This document shows positions 1 through 6,300 of a DNA stretch of 6,300 nucleotides, piece after piece. The position numbers and the translations under genes are program-made. The stretch is from Propionibacteriaceae bacterium (GTDB lineage Bacteria > Actinomycetota > Actinomycetes > Propionibacteriales > Propionibacteriaceae). The notes beneath the pieces are model-generated. The model was given only the letters and a program-made list of their open reading frames with translations, did not search any database and was not told where the DNA came from. The stretch is from the NCBI GenBank assembly GCA_031287505.1, contig JAITSW010000112.1, positions 1 to 6,300 of the forward strand, given 5' to 3'. Position 1 is the first letter of the stretch. Every line of letters begins with the position of its first letter.

Positions 1-406
1 CCGCAGTGGCCAAGATGGCATCTGCCGAGGTGGAGGCATCCAGCAGCAGGACCACTTTGATGTCAACGCCTTCCTCGATCATTCGCAGCGCAGTGTGCGA
101 AGCCACATTCATGGCGTCCACCTGGCCACTGGCGAGAGCGGCAACCATGTCTGCGTCGGCGTCGAAATCAGGCAACTCGACCTCGAGGTTGTTCTCGGTG
201 AAGAATCCTTTTTCTTTGGCAATGTACCAAGCTCCGTAGCCCAACCAGGGCTGCATGGCGATAGAGATTTTTGTGGCAGGTGACTGGGACGCTCCCGGGT
301 TGGGCGTCGAATCAGCGGTGGGGGTTGCCGGCTGGCTGCATCCACCGAGGGTAATGGCAAAAGCGAGAGCCAAACCGGCTCCGCGCAAAGGAGTGAACAA
401 GCTCAT
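1..406 (-). CDS. ABC-transporter substrate-binding lipoprotein, NitT/TauT (NMT1/SsuA-like) family, 3' part missing
   Basis: The gene starts at ATG 404-406 and is open to the left edge, giving the first 135 residues of a protein normally about 320-350 long. The start is supported by AGAGAGG at 416-422, nine bases upstream. The N-terminus is a lipoprotein signal: a short n-region with R8, a hydrophobic stretch at residues 9-20, and lipobox L-G-G-C with Cys23 as the predicted lipidated residue. A Thr/Pro/Ser/Ala-rich linker follows to about residue 45. The mature domain then shows family-typical features: a PWLGYGAWYIAKEKGFF block, an E-V-E-L-P segment, ALASGQVDA, and a later VVLLLD-S-T-SADAIL block. 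Such proteins sit on the outer face of the membrane and deliver nitrate, sulfonates, taurine or pyrimidine-type thiamine precursors to a permease. The substrate cannot be told from this part. Being in its own unit after a 154-base gap, it probably starts a transporter operon continuing to the left. Confidence 0.9.
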   Translation of the reverse strand, partial: MSLFTPLRGAGLALAFAITLGGCSQPATPTADSTPNPGASQSPATKISIAMQPWLGYGAWYIAKEKGFFTENNLEVELPDFDADADMVAALASGQVDAMNVASHTALRMIEEGVDIKVVLLLDASTSADAILATA

Positions 407-560
407 AGCAAATTGCCTCTCTGAAGAACAAAACGCTTAATAATAGCTGTTCGGGATCACGGCCAGCTGACGGCACAGAGTCGGTGAGCGCAGCGGTCGC
501 GGAACACTACCTTGTACAGGGCTTTCTACGCGGCACAAGCACTATGTTGCCTGCCGCTAT
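407..560 (-). promoter_or_regulatory. Intergenic region with probable promoter of the substrate-binding protein gene
   Basis: This 154-base gap separates the GyrI-like stop from the lipoprotein start and should hold the promoter of the latter. On the minus strand a TATTAT hexamer at 440-445 could be a -10 box, which would give a leader of about 27 bases, but I see no convincing -35 box 16-19 bases further upstream. An imperfect dyad, gaaca at 426-430 and tgttc at 448-452, overlaps this hexamer and could be an operator. I recognise no riboswitch. The call rests mainly on position. Confidence 0.3.
530..557 (-). terminator. Possible weak hairpin after the GyrI-like gene
   Basis: On the minus strand GCGGCA (552-557) and TGCCGC (530-535) form a perfect six-base inverted repeat around a 16-base loop, starting a few bases after the GyrI-like stop codon. 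No run of T follows, so it is not a canonical intrinsic terminator. Hairpins without a U tail do occur at gene ends in GC-rich bacteria, but six base pairs with a large loop is marginal and may be chance. Confidence 0.2.
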
Positions 561-1178
561 TCATTGTTTTGAGATCGGATGCCGAAGCACGGTTTTCAAC
601 TTTTCCGGTGTGGTTTTTCTCGGATCGTTGAGATAAATCTCGTGGTGTCGACGCGAACCAGACATATCCGCACAATAACCGGAATCGGCAATAAAGCGGT
701 CGAGTGCCGCTATCGTGGCAAGTTCTTTGTCATAGGCGCCGATGTGCATGACTTGGGCACACAGCCCCTCGGTGAACCATTCCAACCGTGCCAAGGACAA
801 ATCCAAATCCGGCTTTTTCCGGGCAAGCTTCGTTTTCGCGTCCGCAAAAATCTCTGCCGTAACGAACTCCGGCTGGCGAATGCATAATGTCCAACTGAAC
901 TTGCTCTTGTCGATAATGTCTGTGTCGCCTCTAAAAGTGTCGTCAGCCACTGTCCAAAAGCCTTCAAGCGGGGGCACGACATAATCTAGCTTGTCTTTGT
1001 TGCCCATTTTTATGGTGTAGGACAGTCCGTACAGCGTTTCCACTGCGGCAATATAATCCTGGCTGGTGTTCGGGTCTCCGGCACCGTCTATCATAATGAA
1101 AGCCATTTCCGGAACACTCACAATTGTAGGCGCAAGTGTTGGCCGGTATAGCTCTTTCTGCGCTATTTTGAAATCCAC
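561..1178 (-). CDS. GyrI-like small-molecule-binding domain protein
   Basis: A complete 205-residue cytoplasmic protein of the single-domain GyrI-like (SHS2-fold) family, with full family length. Recognisable blocks are IMIDGAGDPN (28-37), LYGLSYTIK (49-57), DYVVPPLEG (65-73), FSWTLCIRQPEFV (94-106), EGLCAQVMHIGAYD (137-150) and, near the end, RRHHEIYLNDPRKT followed by EKLKTVLRHPI (to 202). The start is GTG 1176-1178. An in-frame TGA lies nine bases upstream, so no earlier start is possible, and the MDFK...ELYRP opening is family-like. No strong ribosome-binding site precedes it, which suggests translation coupled to the DUF1905 gene ending six bases upstream. Family members bind hydrophobic or cationic small molecules, and some were shown to hydrolyse cyclopropane-bearing DNA-alkylating natural products of the CC-1065/yatakemycin type. 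Whether this protein is an enzyme or only a binder is not shown by the sequence. There is no attached DNA-binding domain, so it is not an AraC/MerR-type regulator. Confidence 0.93.
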   Translation of the reverse strand: MDFKIAQKELYRPTLAPTIVSVPEMAFIMIDGAGDPNTSQDYIAAVETLYGLSYTIKMGNKDKLDYVVPPLEGFWTVADDTFRGDTDIIDKSKFSWTLCIRQPEFVTAEIFADAKTKLARKKPDLDLSLARLEWFTEGLCAQVMHIGAYDKELATIAALDRFIADSGYCADMSGSRRHHEIYLNDPRKTTPEKLKTVLRHPISKQ

Positions 1179-1184
1179 TTCCCA

Positions 1185-1471
1185 TCACGCTCTTTCTATT
1201 ACTGTCACATGCAATGTGTCGCCTGGTTGCTTGCCAATTTTTGCCATTATGTCCTTGCGAACTCCGAGAATATGGCAAACCGAGTCGTCCGGGTTTTTCA
1301 CTCCCATATTCACGATGCTGCCATCGTATGGTTCGCCGTCAAAAGTAGCATGGACCTTGACGCGCCCCCTGCCAAATTCTGTGCGGATATCAAAAGGAAC
1401 GGCGATATACGCACCGCCTGGTCTTGTTCGGCTCTAATCACTGCCTCAAATTCATAAATCTCAGCATTCAC
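1185..1471 (-). pseudogene. DUF1905 protein gene disrupted by a one-base frameshift
   Basis: Reading starts at GTG 1469-1471, directly after the stop of the SWIM gene, with AGGAGG eight bases upstream. The first frame gives [18 protein letters not shown], the expected DUF1905 opening (IYEFEAVI). It then turns into unrelated sequence and stops at TGA 1310-1312 after 53 codons. In another frame, from about 1418 to TGA 1185-1187, the rest of the domain is clear: [20 protein letters not shown], then [19 protein letters not shown], an [18 protein letters not shown] block and VTVIERA at the end. The span is 287 bases, one short of 96 codons, so a single base is missing near 1412-1423 (or two are extra). 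The restored protein would be 95 residues, the usual DUF1905 length. This small beta-barrel domain occurs alone or fused to the YdeI/OmdA-type domain linked to bacteriocin protection. Its molecular activity is unknown. Either a real recent mutation or a sequencing error would explain the break. Confidence 0.88.
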
Positions 1472-3346
1472 CTAGTTCTCCTCCTCGGCTGTGTTCTTCG
1501 GCTCAACCGTTTGCAGCGCCGCGACCCGGTCGGCTAGGAAAACCACTTGTAGGAGTTGGGCGGCGCTGGACTTGGCCTCTAGGGCGGTTAGGGCATCGCT
1601 GAGGGTTATTAATCCGTAGCTGGCGCAGCGTTCGGCCAGCTCGCGACAGCGCTGCCGTTGGAACTGGCTGAAGGCGCTGCGCCCGGTGGCTGTCGCTTCC
1701 ACCGCTAATTCGCGGACGTCGTCGCAGAGTAGGTCGATTTTAGAACGGTTTGGCAGCGGGGGAGACTCGGCCGAACGTTTTGTCCAAAGTGCCCAGTGCT
1801 GTTGCAGCAAGCTGCGCAGGCTTCCAGATTTGCGGAGCAGGTCAAAATCCAAGCTGATCAGTTCCAGTTTTTCTTTGCCGCGGGTGAAAACGCTCAATGG
1901 CTCCCAACAGATTCGGCCACGTTTTAGAGTTCGTTGAATTAAGACGAAAGCCACCGTTGTCCGATTAGCTTCTAAAGCTAGTAGGTTTTCGATACGGGTG
2001 TTGGCGGCCGGGGTGATCTCTTGGCGTAGTTGCAGCATTTGGTCTGGCGCTTTTTTGAAGAGCTTAGCTATGACTGAGCTGCCAGCGGTTGTCCCTGAGT
2101 CTGCGTCAAGGCTTTCCAGGGCAGTTTGCAACCCAGAATCATCTGGCAGAGGCGCAACTGGCAGCGACCAAACCAAGCACTGATTGGGCTCGTCTAGCTC
2201 TAGCTTTCCGAAGGATTTGGCAGCCACCAGCGCGAACGGCGCAGCCGAAGCGGTGAAATCAGCTTGATTCACCGTTGGGCGTAGCCGATTGGCGATAGCA
2301 CCCAACTCTTTTTCCCCAAAGGCGTCCGTGCTCGTCTCCTTTGCCTCTACCAAGCTTCTCACCGAACCGCTGGTTGGCGACAGTTTGCCGTCAGCGCTGA
2401 GTTTTGGGGCGGTGAGTCTAAATGGCCCGCTTAGCAAAGTTGAAAGCGTCCCATTCCAAAATGCCGTGATCATTCGAGACTGGTGGAATGAGGCGGCGTC
2501 AGTGCCTGCCGGACGTGCCGTGGTGGCGCTGCAGATTTCGGCTGCGGTTCTGTCCCAGAGAGCCAAGGTGATGCCGCGAGCCCCTGAATCCGAAACCCAC
2601 CAAGCGGCGCCAAGGGGTAATAGGTCAAGTGGTTTGGCGTCGTCGGCAGTGAAGGTGCGGCGCAATTCGCCGCGGAGTTTTGGCCAGTTGGGGGTAGCGG
2701 ATTCCAAAGCCTTGGTGAGAGCCCAAGCCTCGGCGATGGTACTGGTGACTTCCTTTTCGGAAATCTCATCGCCGTGCTCACTGACCGCCAGGAGCCCAGC
2801 GGCAACCGTATTGAGCAGACGTGAGAGTAACGGCAAACCTCCCAACCGGGCGTCCATAGCCATTTCGGAGGCTTGTTCGGCTGCGTTTGCGCCCAGATGG
2901 GAGAGCCCGCCGGACACCGTTCTTTCCAGTTCTCGCCGGATTTGAGAAAGGAGTCCCAATTGTTTGCGGGTCGGTTGCCCCGATGTTTCGCCGGCTTGGG
3001 ACGCACGTTCTCTTTTAGAAGCTTTTGCCCCGGGAATCGCCGGAGCGGTATCTGGTGTGTGCCCAAGAGCTAACGCTTCTTGGCGGGCGAACATGGCCGC
3101 AGCCAGCGCGTGGGTGCAAATACCGGCGCTGGGGCAGGGGCAGCGGGCCTGAGCCGGACCACGGCCATCAAGCCGGACAGTGAATTCACCGACTTTCAGC
3201 ATCGAGTGATCGGCAGACTGCTCCTCCCAGGTGGGAGGCTCCGCTTCGAAGAGTTTGGCGGCTCGTCGAACCAGGCCGACAGTAGCGAGGGTGATCAAGG
3301 CTGCGTCGTCGTATCTTGCGTAGCCGGCCAACCAAGAGTTGCTCAT
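1472..3346 (-). CDS. SWIM zinc-finger protein (YehQ type)
   Basis: A complete 624-residue protein with no signal peptide or membrane segment. The N-terminal 60 residues (LAGYARYDDAALITLATVG, then LVRRAAKLF) are typical of SWIM proteins encoded beside VWA genes. The SWIM motif follows at residues 69-79: C69-P-C71, five residues, C77-T-H79, all four zinc ligands intact. After it comes HALAAAMFA, the usual helix behind the motif. The remaining 500 residues are mostly helical by eye, with no enzyme motif I recognise. SWIM fingers bind DNA or protein partners, so a target-recognition role is plausible but inferred. ATG 3344-3346 is chosen because it makes an ATGA overlap of four bases with the VWA stop and has GAGG seven bases upstream. 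The order DUF5682-VWA-SWIM matches E. coli yehM-yehP-yehQ. The gene ends in Glu-Glu-Glu-Asn, then TAG directly abutting the next start. Confidence 0.9.
   Translation of the reverse strand: MSNSWLAGYARYDDAALITLATVGLVRRAAKLFEAEPPTWEEQSADHSMLKVGEFTVRLDGRGPAQARCPCPSAGICTHALAAAMFARQEALALGHTPDTAPAIPGAKASKRERASQAGETSGQPTRKQLGLLSQIRRELERTVSGGLSHLGANAAEQASEMAMDARLGGLPLLSRLLNTVAAGLLAVSEHGDEISEKEVTSTIAEAWALTKALESATPNWPKLRGELRRTFTADDAKPLDLLPLGAAWWVSDSGARGITLALWDRTAAEICSATTARPAGTDAASFHQSRMITAFWNGTLSTLLSGPFRLTAPKLSADGKLSPTSGSVRSLVEAKETSTDAFGEKELGAIANRLRPTVNQADFTASAAPFALVAAKSFGKLELDEPNQCLVWSLPVAPLPDDSGLQTALESLDADSGTTAGSSVIAKLFKKAPDQMLQLRQEITPAANTRIENLLALEANRTTVAFVLIQRTLKRGRICWEPLSVFTRGKEKLELISLDFDLLRKSGSLRSLLQQHWALWTKRSAESPPLPNRSKIDLLCDDVRELAVEATATGRSAFSQFQRQRCRELAERCASYGLITLSDALTALEAKSSAAQLLQVVFLADRVAALQTVEPKNTAEEEN
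1480..1485 (-). promoter_or_regulatory. Perfect Shine-Dalgarno for DUF1905 inside the SWIM gene end
   Basis: AGGAGG on the minus strand lies within the last Glu codons of the SWIM gene (the C-terminal EEEN), eight bases before the GTG at 1471. It fixes the start of the DUF1905 gene at a non-ATG codon immediately after the SWIM TAG, and shows the two are translated from one transcript. The poly-Glu tail of the SWIM protein may be partly a by-product of this embedded signal. Confidence 0.8.
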
Positions 3347-4470
3347 CGCATCACCTCGGCTAGCCAGTCGGCGAAACGATCTGGGGTGAGCGCCGCAATC
3401 TGCATTCCCCTGTCAGCCAGCCTGCCGCCAACATGGTGGTCGTAGACCGCCTGGGCTTCCTCATCTAAAGCGGCCAGGCCGAGCAGTTTCACGCCGGCTC
3501 CGCGTAGTCTGGAAACAGTTGCCAACAAGCTTGAGATCGAACCGCCTTCCTCAAAATCGCTAATCAGAACCAGGATGCTGCGTGACGGAGTGGTGATCAA
3601 AGTCTCGCAAAATCGCACGGCTTGGTCGATATCGGTGCCGCCGCCAAGCTGGGCAGTCATCAAGACTTCAACCGGGTCGTGGGCAAGATGGGTGAGGTCG
3701 ACGACGGAGGTGTCGAACAAAATCAACCGGACATTAATTCCGGGTAGCCCTGCCAAGATCGAGGCACACACGGCACTGTAAAGCACCGACGAGGCCATCG
3801 AACCGCTTTGGTCGACGCAGACGATGACATCCCAAGGCAATCGCCGCTTCATCCTGGAGGTGAAACGTGCTTCGTCGATGATCAGCCGCCCGGACTCGGT
3901 GTCGTAGTGGGTCAGATTTGCCCGGATGGTCTTTCGCCAATCAAAATTCGCCGCCGACGGCTGAAAAGAGCGGCGAAAGCGGTCTTTGCGGCCATTCAAG
4001 GCAGCGGCGAAACTGGGCTTTATCCGAGAAACTATTTCTTCGATCACCTTATTGACGACGAGGCGGACGCCGGCCTCAAGTTTGCTGTCGAGACGTCCGC
4101 GCAGGCTGAGGAGCGCCGTCCCCAATTCCGGGCTGGGCTGTAACCCTTCCGCAGTTCCGGGATCGGCCAGCAACTCGGTGAGGCCGTACTGCTCGACAGC
4201 CTGCGTCTGCAGCCGTTCAAAGGTGGAACGTGGAAACAGGCCACGGGTTTTGGCAAGCCAATTGATCGCAGTCAATTGGGCTGGACCCAGCGATCCCCCT
4301 GTGCCTCGCAACCGGTGTCCGCGCTCGGCGTATTCCCGGTCGTAGAGATAGCCAAGGACTTGCTCAATATCGCCGTCAACCCCGGAAAAGTGGTTTCGAG
4401 ACGCCAAACTCCCTTCGGCATAACGTCCCAGAATCAGCCGCCAACGGCGGGCGCTCTCAGCATCAGTCAT
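3343..4470 (-). CDS. VWA-domain protein with intact MIDAS (YehP type)
   Basis: A complete 375-residue cytoplasmic protein. Residues 1-200 are a helical N-terminal region found in MoxR-associated VWA proteins, including a stretch at about 120-150 with GTALLSLRGRLDS and the basic segment GRKDRFRRSF at 160-169. The VWA domain runs from about 212 to 370. The metal-ion-dependent adhesion site is complete: D220-x-S222-x-S224 in VCVDQSGSM, T279 in LGGGTDID, and D305 in LISDFEEGG, so Mg2+-dependent partner binding should be possible. Length agrees with E. coli YehP. ATG 4468-4470 overlaps the DUF5682 stop by eight bases (ATGACTGA) with AGGTGA five bases upstream, and its own stop overlaps the SWIM start by four bases. 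This implies coupled translation and matched amounts. Such VWA proteins typically act as adaptors or effectors for a MoxR AAA+ ATPase, which would be encoded further right. Confidence 0.93.
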   Translation of the reverse strand: MTDAESARRWRLILGRYAEGSLASRNHFSGVDGDIEQVLGYLYDREYAERGHRLRGTGGSLGPAQLTAINWLAKTRGLFPRSTFERLQTQAVEQYGLTELLADPGTAEGLQPSPELGTALLSLRGRLDSKLEAGVRLVVNKVIEEIVSRIKPSFAAALNGRKDRFRRSFQPSAANFDWRKTIRANLTHYDTESGRLIIDEARFTSRMKRRLPWDVIVCVDQSGSMASSVLYSAVCASILAGLPGINVRLILFDTSVVDLTHLAHDPVEVLMTAQLGGGTDIDQAVRFCETLITTPSRSILVLISDFEEGGSISSLLATVSRLRGAGVKLLGLAALDEEAQAVYDHHVGGRLADRGMQIAALTPDRFADWLAEVMR

Positions 4471-6300
4471 GAATCACCTGCGCAGAGGCTGCAGTATTCC
4501 TGCCTTCGCCACCCCGGTCTTCGCCACCTAGGACTTGACTTGCGGCTTTGGCCGCTGGGTGTCCCCGGGGAGATTCCGGCCAAGAGGCCGCAATGGCGGT
4601 GTGAGCCGAGTCGGGTATGAGCCAGTGGAGGCCGTCTCGGATAAGGCTGGCTCGCAACTGTTGTTCAATAGCTAGGCCTAGGTGTAAATCGGCTTCGGTC
4701 AAAGTCGCTGACGAGGTTTGGATGGACGCAGCGGCAAAACCTGTTCGTTTGGCGACCCTTTCGGCCACCTGGGCAGTCTCTAAGGGCTTCAGCCAGCTAA
4801 ATGCCCGTCGCAACTCGGGTAGATACTCCAAGAAGGCAGACTGTTCCAGCGCCGCAATCGAAGCATCCACCGCATCAAAAAGCTGTGGGGTGTATAAGAG
4901 CAGGTCGGGGGCAGACTGCATCAACCCCGCCAAGAAACGCATCGCATACCGTTGGTCGCCGCCAGGGGCAAAGACGGCCTGGATCCGATCACTTGTTTCG
5001 GCGTCGTCTATTTCGCCGGCGGCTGTGCCCAAAGCTATTGCGGCACCAAGAATTCCTGGCGAAACATCCATCCGAGTTCGCAGTTGGGAAAGAGCCTCGC
5101 TGATCGCCGCCGGGTCAATCTCGGTTGTTTCGGAGAGTTCTCTGGCCAGCTCTTTCACTTCGACGAGCGCGCGGACTATCCCGGCTTCGCCTTCTGGTTT
5201 GCAGTTGGCGTTTTCATCAATCAGGTACGCCAGTTGCGGCAGGGCGCGGTTGACGAGTTCGACCAGCTGATCTGGTTCGGCGAGGTCGAGAAGCTCGCGG
5301 GCCCGCCAGAGCCGCATCAACCCCAAGGCTGCTTGGAGCACGGAAACCAAGCCTGGGTCTTGTTCGATCATTTGATCCAGGCGTTTGGCTAAACGGGCCA
5401 GTTCGTCGTCCATTCCGATAAGGGCGGCTTGGGCAGCTAGCTGGACCACGGCTTGCGACGAGCGGTTTTGGATAGTGCTGTCCAGGTTGCGTTCGCTAGC
5501 CCGCAGCCGGTGGCGGGCTGCCTCGTTGAGGGTAGCGCCTTCTTCGATGAGCCCGATAAGCCGAGCTTCAACCATCGGGGTCCAGGCGTAATCCCATTCT
5601 TCGCTCATTCGGCCCAAATTCCGTCCTGCGAGGTAGTCCGGGCCGGCGATCTTGCTGGCAAAACCGGATCCCAGAAATGTCATCAAAGCTAGGAAACGAC
5701 TGCGGGCCCGGGCGGTAGCCGATCGCCTGACATCAAGCTGAGTCTTGCGTTGCGACGAATCGGAAACATTGAACCGCAATTTTTCAGCCAAGCCGCGAGC
5801 CTCGGCGATGATCGGCGGCGCGGCCACGCCTGGTGGCAACACTCCCAGGCGGGATCCGCCGAAAACCTCGGCAATCGCGTCGCGAATAGCCGGCGGCAGA
5901 GGCACTTCGCCATTCGCGAAGACTGAGGTGCAGGCGTCCAATAGGTCGGTGCGCCCCGGTCTGGGATGAGATCGAAGCGCAGCCAACCGTTCCGCCTGGA
6001 GACTGGCTTCGACTATCTCCGCAGTGCTGATCAGGTCATAGGTGTCCGCCTGATTTGCCAGACGGGCGATGTCAACCAAGAAGTCGGTGGTCATCGTTGG
6101 TTGTGCAGTGGTGAGGGTCTGCCAATAGCGTTGGTAATAGCCGGGTGAACGGATGCCAGCCCCGTATCCGCTGTAGGCGTCCAACCTGGTGAGGTCATAG
6201 CGAATCAACCAAGAATTTGCTGCTGTTTTTTTCGCCGGGCCGGCGCCTTTCGGCATTCTGGCCAAGATGATCGCTGCCGGGTCTGCGGATTTATGGGCTG
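4463..6300 (-). CDS. DUF5682 family protein (YehM type), N-terminus beyond the right edge
   Basis: The frame is open from the right edge to TGA 4463-4465, giving about 611 visible residues. A TTG at 6265 could be taken as a start, but the frame continues upstream without a stop and the sequence there (AHKSADPAAIILARMPKGAG) reads as interior protein. Family members are about 750-800 long, so I estimate 150 or more residues are missing. Family-typical features are a W-L-I-x-Y block followed by GYGAGIRSPGYYQRYW shortly after the visible beginning, and then a long, mostly helical region with repeated Leu/Ala-rich helices up to about residue 570. The last 40 residues are Pro/Gly/Ala-rich and low in complexity. 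No signal peptide, membrane segment or catalytic motif can be seen in this part; the conserved His-rich N-terminal motif of the family would lie outside. It is probably co-translated with the VWA gene through an eight-base overlap. The family's function is unknown. Confidence 0.88.
   Translation of the reverse strand, partial: AHKSADPAAIILARMPKGAGPAKKTAANSWLIRYDLTRLDAYSGYGAGIRSPGYYQRYWQTLTTAQPTMTTDFLVDIARLANQADTYDLISTAEIVEASLQAERLAALRSHPRPGRTDLLDACTSVFANGEVPLPPAIRDAIAEVFGGSRLGVLPPGVAAPPIIAEARGLAEKLRFNVSDSSQRKTQLDVRRSATARARSRFLALMTFLGSGFASKIAGPDYLAGRNLGRMSEEWDYAWTPMVEARLIGLIEEGATLNEAARHRLRASERNLDSTIQNRSSQAVVQLAAQAALIGMDDELARLAKRLDQMIEQDPGLVSVLQAALGLMRLWRARELLDLAEPDQLVELVNRALPQLAYLIDENANCKPEGEAGIVRALVEVKELARELSETTEIDPAAISEALSQLRTRMDVSPGILGAAIALGTAAGEIDDAETSDRIQAVFAPGGDQRYAMRFLAGLMQSAPDLLLYTPQLFDAVDASIAALEQSAFLEYLPELRRAFSWLKPLETAQVAERVAKRTGFAAASIQTSSATLTEADLHLGLAIEQQLRASLIRDGLHWLIPDSAHTAIAASWPESPRGHPAAKAASQVLGGEDRGGEGRNTAASAQVIHD

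Noticed and set aside
407..560. TPP (thiamine) riboswitch upstream of the NMT1-like binding protein
   Set aside because: I cannot find the conserved CTGAGA-type core or a plausible fold of the element in the 154 bases.
964..1278. A 104-codon minus-strand open frame overlapping the GyrI-like start
   Set aside because: Its product matches no family; it overlaps both the DUF1905 end and the GyrI-like start out of frame with each.
1066..1457. Plus-strand open frames of 123 and 82 codons across the gap between the GyrI-like and SWIM genes
   Set aside because: The minus strand here encodes the recognisable DUF1905 domain in two frames, so these are shadows of the frameshifted gene.
1185..1471. 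Programmed -1 frameshifting in DUF1905
   Set aside because: No slippery heptamer such as A AAA AAG or a homopolymer run is seen at 1412-1423, and the family is normally encoded in one frame.
2289..2945. A 218-codon plus-strand open frame
   Set aside because: It lies wholly opposite the SWIM gene, resembles no family, and is a shadow of that gene's codon bias.
4617..5270. A 217-codon plus-strand open frame
   Set aside because: It is antisense to the DUF5682 gene, with Ser/Arg/Ala-rich composition typical of shadow frames and no recognisable domain.
6263..6265. TTG as the start of a 600-residue DUF5682 protein
   Set aside because: The frame stays open to the window edge and the upstream codons read as protein. 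The family's N-terminal region is missing, so the true start lies beyond 6300.

Overview
The window looks like part of a moderately GC-rich bacterial chromosome, by eye in the mid-to-high 50s % GC. Actinomycetota is the most likely group, inferred from the lipoprotein style, the GTG starts and the overall codon feel. This taxonomic guess is weak and no marker gene is present. All genes I can support lie on the minus strand and are read from right to left. I see no convincing plus-strand gene.

From position 6300 down to 561 there is one tightly packed gene set. It begins with a DUF5682 protein whose N-terminus lies beyond the right edge. An 8-base overlap leads into a von Willebrand factor A (VWA) protein with an intact metal site. 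A 4-base ATGA overlap leads into a SWIM zinc-finger protein. These three match, in type and order, the E. coli yehM-yehP-yehQ genes. By that precedent a MoxR-type AAA+ ATPase (yehL type) should sit just beyond the right edge. The cellular role of this family of systems is not established. The architecture suggests an ATPase-driven machine that acts on protein or nucleic-acid targets through a metal-binding VWA adaptor.

Two small genes continue the same transcript. The first is a DUF1905 gene whose GTG start directly follows the SWIM stop codon, with a perfect AGGAGG inside the last SWIM codons. It is broken by a one-base frameshift near 1412-1423, a point the six-frame translation alone hides because neither half gives a long ORF. 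The second is an intact GyrI-like small-molecule-binding protein starting six bases after the DUF1905 stop. These add a possible toxin or small-molecule handling module to the MoxR/VWA/SWIM-type operon.

After a 154-base gap (407-560) with only weak regulatory hints, a separate gene begins at 406. It encodes a NitT/TauT (NMT1/SsuA-like) ABC-transporter substrate-binding lipoprotein and runs off the left edge; its permease and ATPase probably lie further left.
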